This document shows positions 9,052 through 17,657 of a DNA stretch of 64,000 bases, piece by piece; position 1 is the stretch's first letter; every line of letters begins with the position of its first letter. Location of the stretch: positions 310,001 through 374,000 of the forward strand of contig JADKKQ010000001.1 of assembly GCA_016720425.1 (NCBI GenBank), given 5' to 3'. The notes beneath the pieces are model-generated. The model was not told where the DNA came from, ran no database searches, and worked only from the letters and a program-made list of their open reading frames with translations. The position numbers and the translations under genes were made by a program. The DNA comes from Betaproteobacteria bacterium (GTDB lineage Bacteria > Pseudomonadota > Gammaproteobacteria > Burkholderiales > Casimicrobiaceae).

Positions 9052-10725
9052 GTGGAAAAAATCTGGCTGAAGCACTATCCCAAGGGCGTGCCCGCGGAGA
9101 TCGACGTCAACACCTACGCGTCGCTGCGCGACGTGTTCGAGGAGAGCTGCACCAAGTACGGCCCGCGCAAGGCCTACACCTGCATGGGCAAGTCGATCAC
9201 CTTCAGCGAGCTCGACACGCTGACGCTGGCGTTCGGCGCCTGGCTGCAGGGGCAGGGCTGCAAGAAGGGCTCGCGCGTCGCGCTGATGATGCCCAACGTC
9301 CTGCAGTACCCGGTGTGCCTGTTCGGTGCGCTGCGCGCCGGCTGCACGATCGTCAACGTCAACCCGCTGTACACGGCGCGCGAGCTCGAGCACCAGCTCA
9401 ACGACTCCGGCGCCGAGGTGCTGATCGTGGTCGAGAACTTCGCCCACACCTACGAGGAAATCGCGGCCAAGACCAAGGTGCGCAAGGTGATCGTCACCAG
9501 CATCGGCGAGCTCCTGGGCTTCAAGGGCCTGATCGTCGACCTGGTGCTGCGCAAGGTGAAGAAGATGATCCCGGCGTGGAACGTCCCGGGATCGCTGCGC
9601 CTGTCCGACGCGCTCGCCGAGGGCCGCAAGCTCAAGCTGAAGCCGGTGCCGCTCGGCCACGACGACATCGCGTTCCTGCAGTACACCGGCGGCACCACCG
9701 GCGTGTCCAAGGGCGCGATCCTGCTCCACCGCAACATCGTCGCCAACCTGCTGCAGGCGCGGGCCTGGATCCTGCCGTTCCTGGGCCACGACAGCGTCGA
9801 GGTCATCCTGACGCCGCTGCCGCTGTACCACATCTTCTCGCTGACGGCGAACTGCCTGACGTTCATGACGCTGGGCGCCGAGAACGTGCTGATCCCCAAT
9901 CCGCGCGACATCCCCGGCTTCGTCAAGGAGATGCGCAAGCACAAGTTCACGGTGATGACCGGCGTCAACACGCTGTTCAACGCGCTGGTCAACAATCCCG
10001 AGTTCGCCAAGCTCGACTTCTCCACCTTCCGGGTGACGCTGGGCGGCGGCATGGCGGTGCAGGAGGCCGTCGCCGTCAAGTGGAAGAAGGTGACCGGCTG
10101 CACGCTGATCGAGGCCTACGGGCTGACCGAGACCTCGCCGGCGGCGACCATCAACCCGGTCGACATCCCCGAGTACAACGGCTCGATCGGGCTGCCGATC
10201 TCGTCCACCGAGCTCGTCCTGCGCGACGACGACGGCAAGAACGTGCCGCTGGGCCAGCCGGGCGAGATCTGCATCCGCGGCCCGCAGGTGATGGCCGGCT
10301 ACTGGCAGCGGCCCGACGAGACCGCCAAGGTGATGGACAAGGACGGCTGGTTCGCCACCGGCGACATCGGCGTCATGGACGAGCGCGGCTTCGTCAAGAT
10401 CGTCGACCGCAAGAAGGACATGATCCTGGTGTCGGGCTTCAACGTCTACCCGAACGAGATCGAGGCGGTGGTGGCGATGCACCCCGGCGTGCTCGAGTGC
10501 GCGGCCGTCGGCGTGCCCGACAAGAAGTCCGGCGAGGCGGTGCGGCTCTACGTCGTCAAGAAGGACGAGGCGCTGACGGCGGACGCGCTGATCAAGCACT
10601 GCCGCGAGCACCTGACCGGCTACAAGTGCCCGCGCGACGTCGAGTTCCGCAAGGAGCTGCCGAAGACCAACGTCGGCAAGATCCTGCGCCGCGAGCTGCG
10701 CGACGAGGCCAAGAAGGCCGCCTAG
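9052..10725 (+). CDS. fadD: long-chain fatty acid-CoA ligase
   Basis: Activates fatty acids to acyl-CoA at the inner membrane, using ATP and CoA. 557 residues, close to E. coli FadD (561). The AMP-binding P-loop YTGGTTGVSKGAILLHRN lies near residue 211, YGLTETSP near 357, and the fatty-acyl-CoA synthetase motif DGWFATGDIGVMDERG near 430. PKTNVGKILRRELRD near the end supplies the C-terminal catalytic lysine. The GTG at 9052 is preferred because AAGGAGGAAA precedes it; upstream in-frame sequence is not conserved. It lies 153 bp after the fadJ-like gene, far enough for its own promoter, though none is convincing. Confidence 0.93.
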   Translation: MEKIWLKHYPKGVPAEIDVNTYASLRDVFEESCTKYGPRKAYTCMGKSITFSELDTLTLAFGAWLQGQGCKKGSRVALMMPNVLQYPVCLFGALRAGCTIVNVNPLYTARELEHQLNDSGAEVLIVVENFAHTYEEIAAKTKVRKVIVTSIGELLGFKGLIVDLVLRKVKKMIPAWNVPGSLRLSDALAEGRKLKLKPVPLGHDDIAFLQYTGGTTGVSKGAILLHRNIVANLLQARAWILPFLGHDSVEVILTPLPLYHIFSLTANCLTFMTLGAENVLIPNPRDIPGFVKEMRKHKFTVMTGVNTLFNALVNNPEFAKLDFSTFRVTLGGGMAVQEAVAVKWKKVTGCTLIEAYGLTETSPAATINPVDIPEYNGSIGLPISSTELVLRDDDGKNVPLGQPGEICIRGPQVMAGYWQRPDETAKVMDKDGWFATGDIGVMDERGFVKIVDRKKDMILVSGFNVYPNEIEAVVAMHPGVLECAAVGVPDKKSGEAVRLYVVKKDEALTADALIKHCREHLTGYKCPRDVEFRKELPKTNVGKILRRELRDEAKKAA

Positions 10726-10791
10726 CGCCACCTTGGCCCCCCGCCGGCGTCGGCGCTCCCGTCCGGCGCCGGCAGCGGGGGCTTGCGACCG

Positions 10792-11187
10792 ATGTCCGAC
10801 GTTCCCGTCCAGCTGCCCGACCGCGAGCCCGCGCTGCGCGTGGTGCCGATGCCGGCCGACGCCAACTACCACGGCGACATCTTCGGCGGCTGGATCATGT
10901 CGCAGGTCGACATCGCCGGGTCGATCCCCGCGTCGCGGCGCGCCCGCGGCCGGGTCGCGACCATCGCCGTCAATTCGTTCGTGTTCAAGCAGCCGGTGGA
11001 AATCGGCGACCTGGTCAGCTTTTTCGCGGAAATCTCCCGGACCGGGCGCACGTCGATCACCGTCGACGTCGAGGTCTACGCGCAGCGCAATCCCACCGAC
11101 GAGATCACCGTCAAGGTCACCGAGGCCTCCCTCACCTACGTCGCCGTGGGCAAGGACCGGCGGCCGCGCGAGCTGCCGCCGGAGTGA
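10792..11187 (+). CDS. acyl-CoA thioesterase, YciA/hotdog family
   Basis: 131-residue single hotdog domain that hydrolyses acyl-CoA esters. The segment DANYHGDIFGGWIMSQVD carries the conserved aspartate and the start of the long hotdog helix typical of YciA-like thioesterases. The family is usually hexameric and cytoplasmic. ATG at 10792 chosen; a TTG nine bases upstream is possible. It lies between fadD and fadL and may release free fatty acid and CoA when acyl-CoA accumulates; that role is inferred from context. Confidence 0.85.
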   Translation: MSDVPVQLPDREPALRVVPMPADANYHGDIFGGWIMSQVDIAGSIPASRRARGRVATIAVNSFVFKQPVEIGDLVSFFAEISRTGRTSITVDVEVYAQRNPTDEITVKVTEASLTYVAVGKDRRPRELPPE

Positions 11188-11267
11188 GATGGTGCCAACT
11201 TGCAACAACCCGGCTTCGGCGCCTGTTTCGACACGGGAAATGCCGTGCCTTCGGCGAGGGGCCGGGG

Positions 11268-11273
11268 TATATT
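11268..11273 (+). promoter_or_regulatory. candidate -10 element for fadL
   Basis: TATATT stands out in a GC-rich 209-bp gap 124 bp before the fadL start. No clear -35 is visible at the matching distance. Upstream, GTTTC (11225-11229) and GAAAT (11237-11241) form a loose inverted repeat that could be a degenerate regulator site. Confidence 0.35.
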
Positions 11274-11396
11274 GGACCATCGGTCCGGAGGTGATTGTCC
11301 GGACACCAAGAGGCAAGCGTTGCAGCAGCAAGATCAACGGGGCGCCGCCGCGTTCGGGTGCGCGCCCACACAACCCGCCGTGAGGAGAGCATCGCT

Positions 11397-12833
11397 ATGA
11401 ACACGCCGTTCCGTCATTCCCGAATCGCCGTTGCCGTCGCCGGCTGTGCGCTGGCATTTGCCGCCGGACAAGCGCAGGGCGCTGCGTTCCAGCTCAATGA
11501 GATCTCGGGCAGCGGCCTCGGCAACGCCTATGCCGGCGGCGCCGCCGTGGCCGAGGACGCCAGCACCGTGTGGTCGAATCCGGCGGGGATGGTCCGCCTG
11601 CCGACGATGCAGGCCGCTGCCGCGTTGCACGTCATCACGCCGTCGATCCAGTTCAACAACAACGGCTCGATCGCCGCGTTCAACCAGCCGCTGGGCCACG
11701 AGGGCGGCGACGCCGGCACGCACAACTACGTGCCCAACATGTACTTCACCGTGCCGGTCACCAAGGAGCTCTTCTTCGGCCTGGGCGTCAACGCGCCGTT
11801 CGGGCTCGTCACCTGGTACGGCGAGGGCTGGGCGGGGCGCTACCAGGGGATCAAGTCGGACCTGAAGGTGATCAACGTCGAGCCGGCGCTGGCCTGGAAG
11901 ATCAACAACGAGTGGTCGGTGGGCGCCGGGATCAACTACCAGAAGATCGAGGCCACGCTGACGCAGGCGACCAACTACTCCGCCGGGATGGCGCAGGGCG
12001 CGCAGGCGGCGGCAGCGGCCGGCGCGATCCCCGCTTCGCTGGTGCCGCAGATCATCGGCGCCACGGCGGGTCTCGACGGCACCGGCCAGATCGACGGCGA
12101 CGACAGCGCCTGGGGCTGGAACGTCGGCGTGCTGTACAACATCAACAGCAAGCAGCGCATCGGCGCACACTACCGCTCGTCGATCAAGTACGACGTGGTC
12201 GGCAGCGTCAACTTCACCACGCCGATCCCGCCGGTTCCCGCGAGCGTACCGGCGGCGCTGGCGCCGGCCGTCGGCGCGATCGCCGCCCAGGTCAACGCCA
12301 GCCCGACGTTCGCCAACGGCGGCGTCAACCTCTCGATCGAGCTGCCGCCGAAGTTCAACCTCTCCTACTTCGGCGCGCTGGACGACCGCTGGGATCTGAT
12401 GGCCGACGCGCAGTGGACCGGCTGGAGCACGATTCCCGAGTTCAAGGTCGTGCGCAACAACGGCACGGTGCTCACCGACCAGCACTGGAACTACGACGAC
12501 TCGTGGCGCTTCTCCGGGGGCGCCAACTACCACTACAACAACCAGTGGATGTTCCGCGGCGGCATCGCCTACGACCAGACGCCGACCAACGACCTCGAGC
12601 GCAGCGTCCGACTGCCGGACAGCGACCGCGTCTGGCTGTCGGCGGGCGCGCAGTACAAGTGGGACAAGAACTGGGTGTTCGACGTCGGCTTCACCTACAT
12701 CATCGGCCAGTCGGCGTCGATCGATCAGTACGCGAACGCCACCGCCGCCAGCATCGGGGCGTACGGCAAGGTCAAGGGCGATTACGATGCCAGCGTGACG
12801 ATTCTTTCCGGCCAGGTGACCTACTCGTTCTGA
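11397..12833 (+). CDS. fadL: outer-membrane long-chain fatty acid transporter, FadL/OmpP1 family
   Basis: 478-residue beta-barrel with a signal peptide (cleavage probably after AAGQAQG-A, about residue 30). The mature N-terminus AAFQLNEISGSGLGNAYAGG and AEDASTVWSNPAGM form the FadL hatch signature; the C-terminus ends in aromatic Phe (QVTYSF), the usual barrel-insertion signal. Imports exogenous fatty acids across the outer membrane; with fadD and the oxidation genes this completes the pathway. GAGGAGAGC precedes the ATG. A strong intrinsic terminator follows 40 bp after the stop. An insertion of about 60 residues rich in Ala/Gly (roughly 195-250) resembles an extended extracellular loop. Confidence 0.92.
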   Translation: MNTPFRHSRIAVAVAGCALAFAAGQAQGAAFQLNEISGSGLGNAYAGGAAVAEDASTVWSNPAGMVRLPTMQAAAALHVITPSIQFNNNGSIAAFNQPLGHEGGDAGTHNYVPNMYFTVPVTKELFFGLGVNAPFGLVTWYGEGWAGRYQGIKSDLKVINVEPALAWKINNEWSVGAGINYQKIEATLTQATNYSAGMAQGAQAAAAAGAIPASLVPQIIGATAGLDGTGQIDGDDSAWGWNVGVLYNINSKQRIGAHYRSSIKYDVVGSVNFTTPIPPVPASVPAALAPAVGAIAAQVNASPTFANGGVNLSIELPPKFNLSYFGALDDRWDLMADAQWTGWSTIPEFKVVRNNGTVLTDQHWNYDDSWRFSGGANYHYNNQWMFRGGIAYDQTPTNDLERSVRLPDSDRVWLSAGAQYKWDKNWVFDVGFTYIIGQSASIDQYANATAASIGAYGKVKGDYDASVTILSGQVTYSF

Positions 12834-12872
12834 CGGCACGGGTCTCGACCCTTCCGTCACCAGCAAGTCCTG

Positions 12873-12907
12873 CACGGCCGGGGAGCCATTCCCGGCCGTG
12901 TTTTTTT
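12873..12907 (+). terminator. rho-independent terminator after fadL
   Basis: Perfect 10-bp stem CACGGCCGGG / CCCGGCCGTG with an 8-base loop, followed directly by seven T residues. Confidence 0.93.
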
Positions 12908-12967
12908 GCCGGCGCCGCCCGTGCACTTTCGCACTGACCGCCGGCGCTCATCGCACTCCATCACATC

Positions 12968-15364
12968 ATGTCCTCTTCCAAGTTCCCCATCCGCAAGGTA
13001 GCCGTCCTCGGCGCCGGCGTGATGGGCGCGCAGATCGCCGCCCACCTCGCCAACGCCAGTGTCCCGGTCATCCTCTTCGACCTGCCCGCCAAGGAGGGCG
13101 ACCCCAACGGCATCGTCAACAAGGCGCTCGAGGGTCTCCGGAAGCTCGAGCCCTCGCCGCTCGCCACCAAGGATCGCGTCGCCTACATCGACGCGGCGAA
13201 CTACGGCACCGACCTGGCGCGCCTCGCCGAGTGCGACCTCCTGATCGAGGCGATCGCCGAGCGCATGGACTGGAAGCACGACCTCTACGCGAAGGTGGGC
13301 CCGCACCTCGCCCCGCACGCGATCTTCGCCACCAACACCTCCGGGCTGTCGATCAACGAGCTGGCCGGGGCGCTGCCCGCCCCGGTGCGCGCGCGCTTCT
13401 GCGGCATCCACTTCTTCAACCCGCCGCGCTACATGCACCTGGTCGAGCTGATCGCGCAGAAGGACACCGACCCGGCGCTGCTCGACGCGCTCGAGACCTT
13501 CGTCGTGACGACGCTCGGCAAGGGCGTGGTCCGGGCCAAGGACACGCCGAACTTCGTCGCCAACCGCGTCGGCGTCTTCTCGGTGCTGGCGACGATGGCG
13601 CACACCGAAACCTACGGCCTCGGCTTCGAGGTCGTCGACGCGCTGACCGGTCCGGCGATCGGCCGCGCCAAGAGCGCCACCTACCGCACCTGCGACGTCG
13701 TCGGCCTCGACACCATGGCGCACGTCATCAAGACGATGCACGACACGCTGCCCGACGACCCGTGGCACCTCCTCTACCGGACGCCGCCGGTGCTGGCCGG
13801 GCTGGTCGCGCAGGGGGCGCTGGGGCAGAAGACCCGGGCCGGTTTCTTCCGCAAGACCGGCAAGGAAGTCCACGTGCTGGATCCCGGCGCCCGCGACTAC
13901 CGGCCGTCGACCGGCACCGTGGACCCCGCCGTCGCCGAAATCCTCGCCCTCAAGCACCCCGGCGAGAAGCTCGCCCGGCTGCGCGCGCACGCCCACCCGC
14001 AGGCGCAGTTCCTGTGGGCGATCTTCCGCGACCTGTTCCACTACTGCGCGGTGCACCTGGCGGCCATCGCCGACAACGCGCGCGACGTCGATCTGGCGCT
14101 GCGCTGGGGCTTCGGCTGGGCCGCGGGTCCGTTCGAGACCTGGCAGGCCGCGGGCTGGAAGGACGTGGCCGGATGGCTCGCCGAGGACATCGCCGCCGGC
14201 AAGACGCTGGCCAGCGCGCCGCTGCCGGCGTGGGTCGGCCAAGGCCCGGCGGCCGCCGGCGTGCACACGCCCGCCGGCGCGTTCAGCGCGGCCGAGGGCA
14301 GCTTCCGGCCGCGGTCGACGCTGCCCGTCTACGCGCGGCAGCACTTCCCCGACCCGGTGCTGGGCGAGCAGTGGCCCGCCGGCACGACGATCATGGAGAC
14401 GCCGGCGGTGCGGCTTTGGCACCTGGGTGACGACGTCGCGCTGCTGTCGTTCAAGAGCAAGCAGAACACCATCGGCGAGGACGTCCTCGACGGCGTCCTG
14501 GCCGCCGTCCAGCGTGCCGAGCGCGAGTGCTCGTCGCTGGTGCTGTGGCAGACCCGGGAGCCGTTCTCGCTCGGCGCCAACCTGTCGTCGGTCACGCCGG
14601 CGGTGCAGGCCGGGCGCTGGAGCGACGTCGAGAACGTCGTCGCCAAGTTCCAGCAGGCGGCGCTGGCGCTGAAGTACAGCCTGATCCCGACCGTCGCGGC
14701 GGTGCGCGGCATGGCGCTCGGCGGGTCCTGCGAGTTCATCCTGCACTGCGACCGCACGGTGGCGGCGCTCGAGTCCTACATCGGCCTGGTCGAGGTGGGC
14801 GTCGGATTGCTGCCGGCGGGGGGCGGCTGCAAGGAGTTCGCCGTGCGCGCCACGCGCGAGGTGGCGCGCGGCGCGGTGGGCAGCCAGCTCGACCAGTTCC
14901 CGTTCCTGCGCAGCTACTTCCAGACCATCGCCATGGCGCGGGTCGCCAAGAGTGCCAGCGAAGCGAAGGAGATCGGCTATCTGCGCGACGCCGACATCGT
15001 GCTCTTCAACCCGCACGAGCTGCTGTACGTCGCGCGGGCGACCGCGCGCGGGCTGGCCGAGTCCGGCTACCGTCCGCCGCTGCCGGCGCGCGGCGTGCCG
15101 GTCGCCGGCAGGACCGGGATCGCCACGCTGGAGATGATGCTGATCAACATGCGCGACGGCGGCTTCATCTCGCCCTACGATTTCGAGATCGGGCTCAAGG
15201 TCGCGCGCGTTCTCTGCGGCGGCGAGATCGAGTCCGGGACGCTGGTGGACGAGAAGTGGTTCCTCGACCTCGAGCGCGCCGAATTCATGGCGCTGCTGCG
15301 CAACGCCAAGACCCAGGAGCGGATCGCCCACACGCTGAAGACCGGCAAGCCGCTGCGCAATTGA
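12968..15364 (+). CDS. 3-hydroxyacyl-CoA dehydrogenase / enoyl-CoA hydratase, dehydrogenase-first type (FadB-like)
   Basis: 798 residues with the dehydrogenase at the N-terminus and the hydratase at the C-terminus, the reverse of the FadJ-like protein at 6982. Dehydrogenase: NAD loop VAVLGAGVMGAQIAAHLA near residue 11, TNTSGLSINELAG, GIHFFNPPRYMHLVELI and NFVANRVGVF. Hydratase (from about 480): PFSLGANL, then AAVRGMALGGSCEFILHCD near 577 and the acid region GLVEVGVGLLPAGGG. It catalyses the two middle steps of beta-oxidation. Usual partner is the FadA-type thiolase, encoded 115 bp downstream. Starts just after the fadL terminator, so it needs its own promoter; none is obvious. Confidence 0.9.
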   Translation: MSSSKFPIRKVAVLGAGVMGAQIAAHLANASVPVILFDLPAKEGDPNGIVNKALEGLRKLEPSPLATKDRVAYIDAANYGTDLARLAECDLLIEAIAERMDWKHDLYAKVGPHLAPHAIFATNTSGLSINELAGALPAPVRARFCGIHFFNPPRYMHLVELIAQKDTDPALLDALETFVVTTLGKGVVRAKDTPNFVANRVGVFSVLATMAHTETYGLGFEVVDALTGPAIGRAKSATYRTCDVVGLDTMAHVIKTMHDTLPDDPWHLLYRTPPVLAGLVAQGALGQKTRAGFFRKTGKEVHVLDPGARDYRPSTGTVDPAVAEILALKHPGEKLARLRAHAHPQAQFLWAIFRDLFHYCAVHLAAIADNARDVDLALRWGFGWAAGPFETWQAAGWKDVAGWLAEDIAAGKTLASAPLPAWVGQGPAAAGVHTPAGAFSAAEGSFRPRSTLPVYARQHFPDPVLGEQWPAGTTIMETPAVRLWHLGDDVALLSFKSKQNTIGEDVLDGVLAAVQRAERECSSLVLWQTREPFSLGANLSSVTPAVQAGRWSDVENVVAKFQQAALALKYSLIPTVAAVRGMALGGSCEFILHCDRTVAALESYIGLVEVGVGLLPAGGGCKEFAVRATREVARGAVGSQLDQFPFLRSYFQTIAMARVAKSASEAKEIGYLRDADIVLFNPHELLYVARATARGLAESGYRPPLPARGVPVAGRTGIATLEMMLINMRDGGFISPYDFEIGLKVARVLCGGEIESGTLVDEKWFLDLERAEFMALLRNAKTQERIAHTLKTGKPLRN

Positions 15365-15478
15365 GCCGGCGCCGATCAGGATGAACGACGACCCCGCAGG
15401 TGGCCGCCGGCTGCGCGCCGCGGCGCGCGGCTGCGGCCGCAACCCGCCCCCGGGTCACGCTTTTCAGGAGCATTCGAG

Positions 15479-16675
15479 ATGACCAAGCAATTGCAGGAAG
15501 CCTACATCGTCGCCGCCACCCGCACGCCGGTCGGCAAGGCGCCCCGCGGCATGTTCCGCCACACGCGCCCCGATTCGCTGCTCGCGCACGTGCTGCAGAG
15601 CGTGCTGCTGCAGGCGCCGCAGATCGACCCGTCGCGCATCGAGGACGTGATCGTCGGCTGCGCGATGCCCGAGTACGAGCAGGGGATGAACGTCGCCCGG
15701 ATCGGGCTGCTGCTCGCGGGCCTGCCCGACACGGTGGCCGGGATGACCATCAACCGCTTCTGCTCGTCCGGCCTCAACGCCGTGTCGATCGCCGCCGACC
15801 GCATCCGGACCGGCGAGGCGGACATCATGATCGCCGCGGGGACCGAGAGCATGAGCATGATCCCGATGCTGGGCCGGCTGTCGCTGAACGCCGAGGTCTT
15901 CGTCAAGAACGAGAACCTCGGCATCGCCTACGGCATGGGCCTCACCGCGGAAAAGGTCGCCGAGCGCTGGAAGGTCTCGCGCGGCGACCAGGACGCCTTC
16001 GCCGCCGCGTCGCACCAGAAGGCGCTGGCCGCGCAGGCGGCCGGGGAGTTCGACGCCGAGGTCACGCCGTTCCCGATCCGGGAGCATCACCCCGACCTCG
16101 CCGCCGGCAAGATCGTCACCCGCAGCCGCAAGGTCGAGCGCGACGAAGGCCCGCGCCCCGAAACCACCGTCGAGGGCCTCGGCAAGCTGAAGCCCGTGTT
16201 CGCCGCCCGAGGCTCGGTGACCGCCGGCAACAGCTCGCAGATGTCCGACGGCGCCGGTGCGTCGATCCTCGTCAGCGAGAGAGTGCTGAAGGAGCTCGAT
16301 CTCGCGCCGCTGGCCCGCTGGGTCGGGTTCGCCGTCGGTGGCGTGGCGCCCGAGATCATGGGGGTCGGGCCGATCGCGGCGATTCCCAAGGCGCTGCACC
16401 GCACCGGCATCCGGCAGGATCAGCTCGACTGGATCGAGCTCAACGAGGCCTTCGCCGCGCAGAGCCTGGCGGTGATGCGCGACCTCGACCTCGATCCCGC
16501 GAAGGTCAACCCGCTGGGCGGGGCGATTGCGCTCGGGCATCCGCTGGGCGCGACCGGTGCGATCCGCACCGCGACGATCGTCCACGGCATGCGCCGGCGC
16601 AAGCAGAAGTACGGGATGGTCACTATGTGCATAGGCACCGGCATGGGCGCCGCCGGCATTTTCGAGGCGGTGTAG
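15479..16675 (+). CDS. fadA: acetyl-CoA C-acyltransferase, FadA type
   Basis: 398-residue thiolase for the last beta-oxidation step. Catalytic C95 in NRFCSSGLNAV, NEAFAAQS, GGAIALGHPLGATGAIR and CIGTGMGAAGIFE are all present. CAGGAG precedes the ATG. It pairs with the dehydrogenase-first fusion upstream as the usual alpha/beta arrangement. It ends the fatty-acid island; a tandem 120-bp repeat follows within 10 bp of the stop. Confidence 0.93.
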   Translation: MTKQLQEAYIVAATRTPVGKAPRGMFRHTRPDSLLAHVLQSVLLQAPQIDPSRIEDVIVGCAMPEYEQGMNVARIGLLLAGLPDTVAGMTINRFCSSGLNAVSIAADRIRTGEADIMIAAGTESMSMIPMLGRLSLNAEVFVKNENLGIAYGMGLTAEKVAERWKVSRGDQDAFAAASHQKALAAQAAGEFDAEVTPFPIREHHPDLAAGKIVTRSRKVERDEGPRPETTVEGLGKLKPVFAARGSVTAGNSSQMSDGAGASILVSERVLKELDLAPLARWVGFAVGGVAPEIMGVGPIAAIPKALHRTGIRQDQLDWIELNEAFAAQSLAVMRDLDLDPAKVNPLGGAIALGHPLGATGAIRTATIVHGMRRRKQKYGMVTMCIGTGMGAAGIFEAV

Positions 16676-16684
16676 GCGGCGCCG

Positions 16685-16804
16685 ATCGACGCGATGCTTC
16701 GTTGCTCCTCGCTCGCGATCCTCATGTACCCTGAGGTACATTCCGGTCGCTCGCTGCGGGGCGCCTCGCCTCGCGCCGATCTGCTTGCCTTCCCGCCTCG
16801 AAAC
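16685..16804 (+). repeat. 120-bp direct repeat, copy 1
   Basis: Begins ATCGACGCGATGC and ends CGCCTCGAAAC. It holds the hairpin ATGTACC-CTGA-GGTACAT (16724-16741). The second copy starts 141 bp later and differs at one position. Open frames across it are repeat artefacts. It lies directly after fadA and may act as a transcript 3' end. Confidence 0.92.
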
Positions 16805-16825
16805 TCGGCGGTGCGGGCGGCGCGC

Positions 16826-16945
16826 ATCGACGCGATGCTTCGTTGCTCCTCGCTCGCGATCCTCATGTACCCTGAGGTACATTCCGGTCGCTCGCTGCGG
16901 GGCGCCTCGCCTCGCGCCGATCTGCTAGCCTTCCCGCCTCGAAAC
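16826..16945 (+). repeat. 120-bp direct repeat, copy 2
   Basis: Second copy, with CTAGCC where copy 1 has CTTGCC. The same 7-bp-stem hairpin is at 16865-16882. Copies are separated by 21 bp. The layout suggests an intergenic repeat family. Confidence 0.92.
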
Positions 16946-17009
16946 CGGGAGGGCGGTTTTGTTGTCCCAACACCGGCGCGACGGCGCCGAATCCTGAGGA
17001 GGAACTGCG

Positions 17010-17570
17010 ATGCTGCGTAGACTCGTACTGCTGACCGGGGCGCTGGCGCTCTCGGTGTCCGCCCTCGCCGCCGACGTCGGCGGCGTCAAGCTCGTCGACA
17101 AGGCGTCGGTCGGGGGACAGGACCTGGTGCTGAACGGTGCCGGCATCCGCACCCGCGCCTTCTTCAAGGTCTACGTCGCCGGCCTCTACGTCCCGGCCAA
17201 GTCGGCCGACCCGGCGGCGATCCTCGCCAAGGGGCCGCGCCGCATCCAGCTCAACCTGCTGCGCGACCTGTCCGGCGAGCAGTTCGTCGGTGCGCTGATC
17301 GACGGGCTCAAGGAGAACAACAGCGAGGCCGAGCTGGCCGCCGTCAAGGCGCAGGTCGACCAGATGACGACGATCATGAAGGGCTTCGGCGAGGTCAAGG
17401 AAGGCAGCTTCGTCACCCTCGATTTCGTCGACGGCGCGACGCAGATCGGTCTCAACGGGTCGGCGAAGGGCACGCTGGCCGGCGAGGCGTTCAACAAGGC
17501 ACTGACGAAGATCTGGATCGGCGACAAGCCGATCCAGACCGACCTCAAGAAGGCGCTGCTGGGCGGCTGA
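17010..17570 (+). CDS. periplasmic chalcone-isomerase-like protein
   Basis: 186 residues beginning with a signal peptide (about 1-21, LTGALALSVSALAA) and then a chalcone-isomerase-like domain recognised by NGAGIRTRAFFKVYVAGLYV and the late GEAFNKALTKIWIGDKPIQ segment. The bacterial branch of this fold is not known to isomerise chalcones; several related members bind fatty acids, so a lipid-binding role beside the fad island is possible but inferred. GAGGAG precedes the ATG. It follows the 120-bp repeats and is separated from the next gene by a hairpin. Confidence 0.82.
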   Translation: MLRRLVLLTGALALSVSALAADVGGVKLVDKASVGGQDLVLNGAGIRTRAFFKVYVAGLYVPAKSADPAAILAKGPRRIQLNLLRDLSGEQFVGALIDGLKENNSEAELAAVKAQVDQMTTIMKGFGEVKEGSFVTLDFVDGATQIGLNGSAKGTLAGEAFNKALTKIWIGDKPIQTDLKKALLGG

Positions 17571-17588
17571 CGCGCTGCCCGTAAGGCG

Positions 17589-17625
17589 CTCGCTGCGCGC
17601 CGGCCGGGTGCGGGTGCGCAGCGAG
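17589..17625 (+). terminator. hairpin after the chalcone-isomerase-like gene
   Basis: Perfect 10-bp inverted repeat CTCGCTGCGC / GCGCAGCGAG with a 17-base loop. The T-rich part (ATTTTC) starts only about 10 bases later, so termination strength is uncertain. Confidence 0.5.
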
Positions 17626-17657
17626 GGCCGCGTCATTTTCCGGCGAAGGATCCTCCC

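Noticed and set aside
6661..11373. 1570-residue minus-strand open frame
   Set aside because: Lies opposite four recognised fad genes; Arg/Ala/Val/Asp-rich with no family features.
16694..17020. 108-residue frame with two identical 35-residue halves
   Set aside because: Produced by the tandem 120-bp repeat; no ribosome-binding site or protein-like composition.
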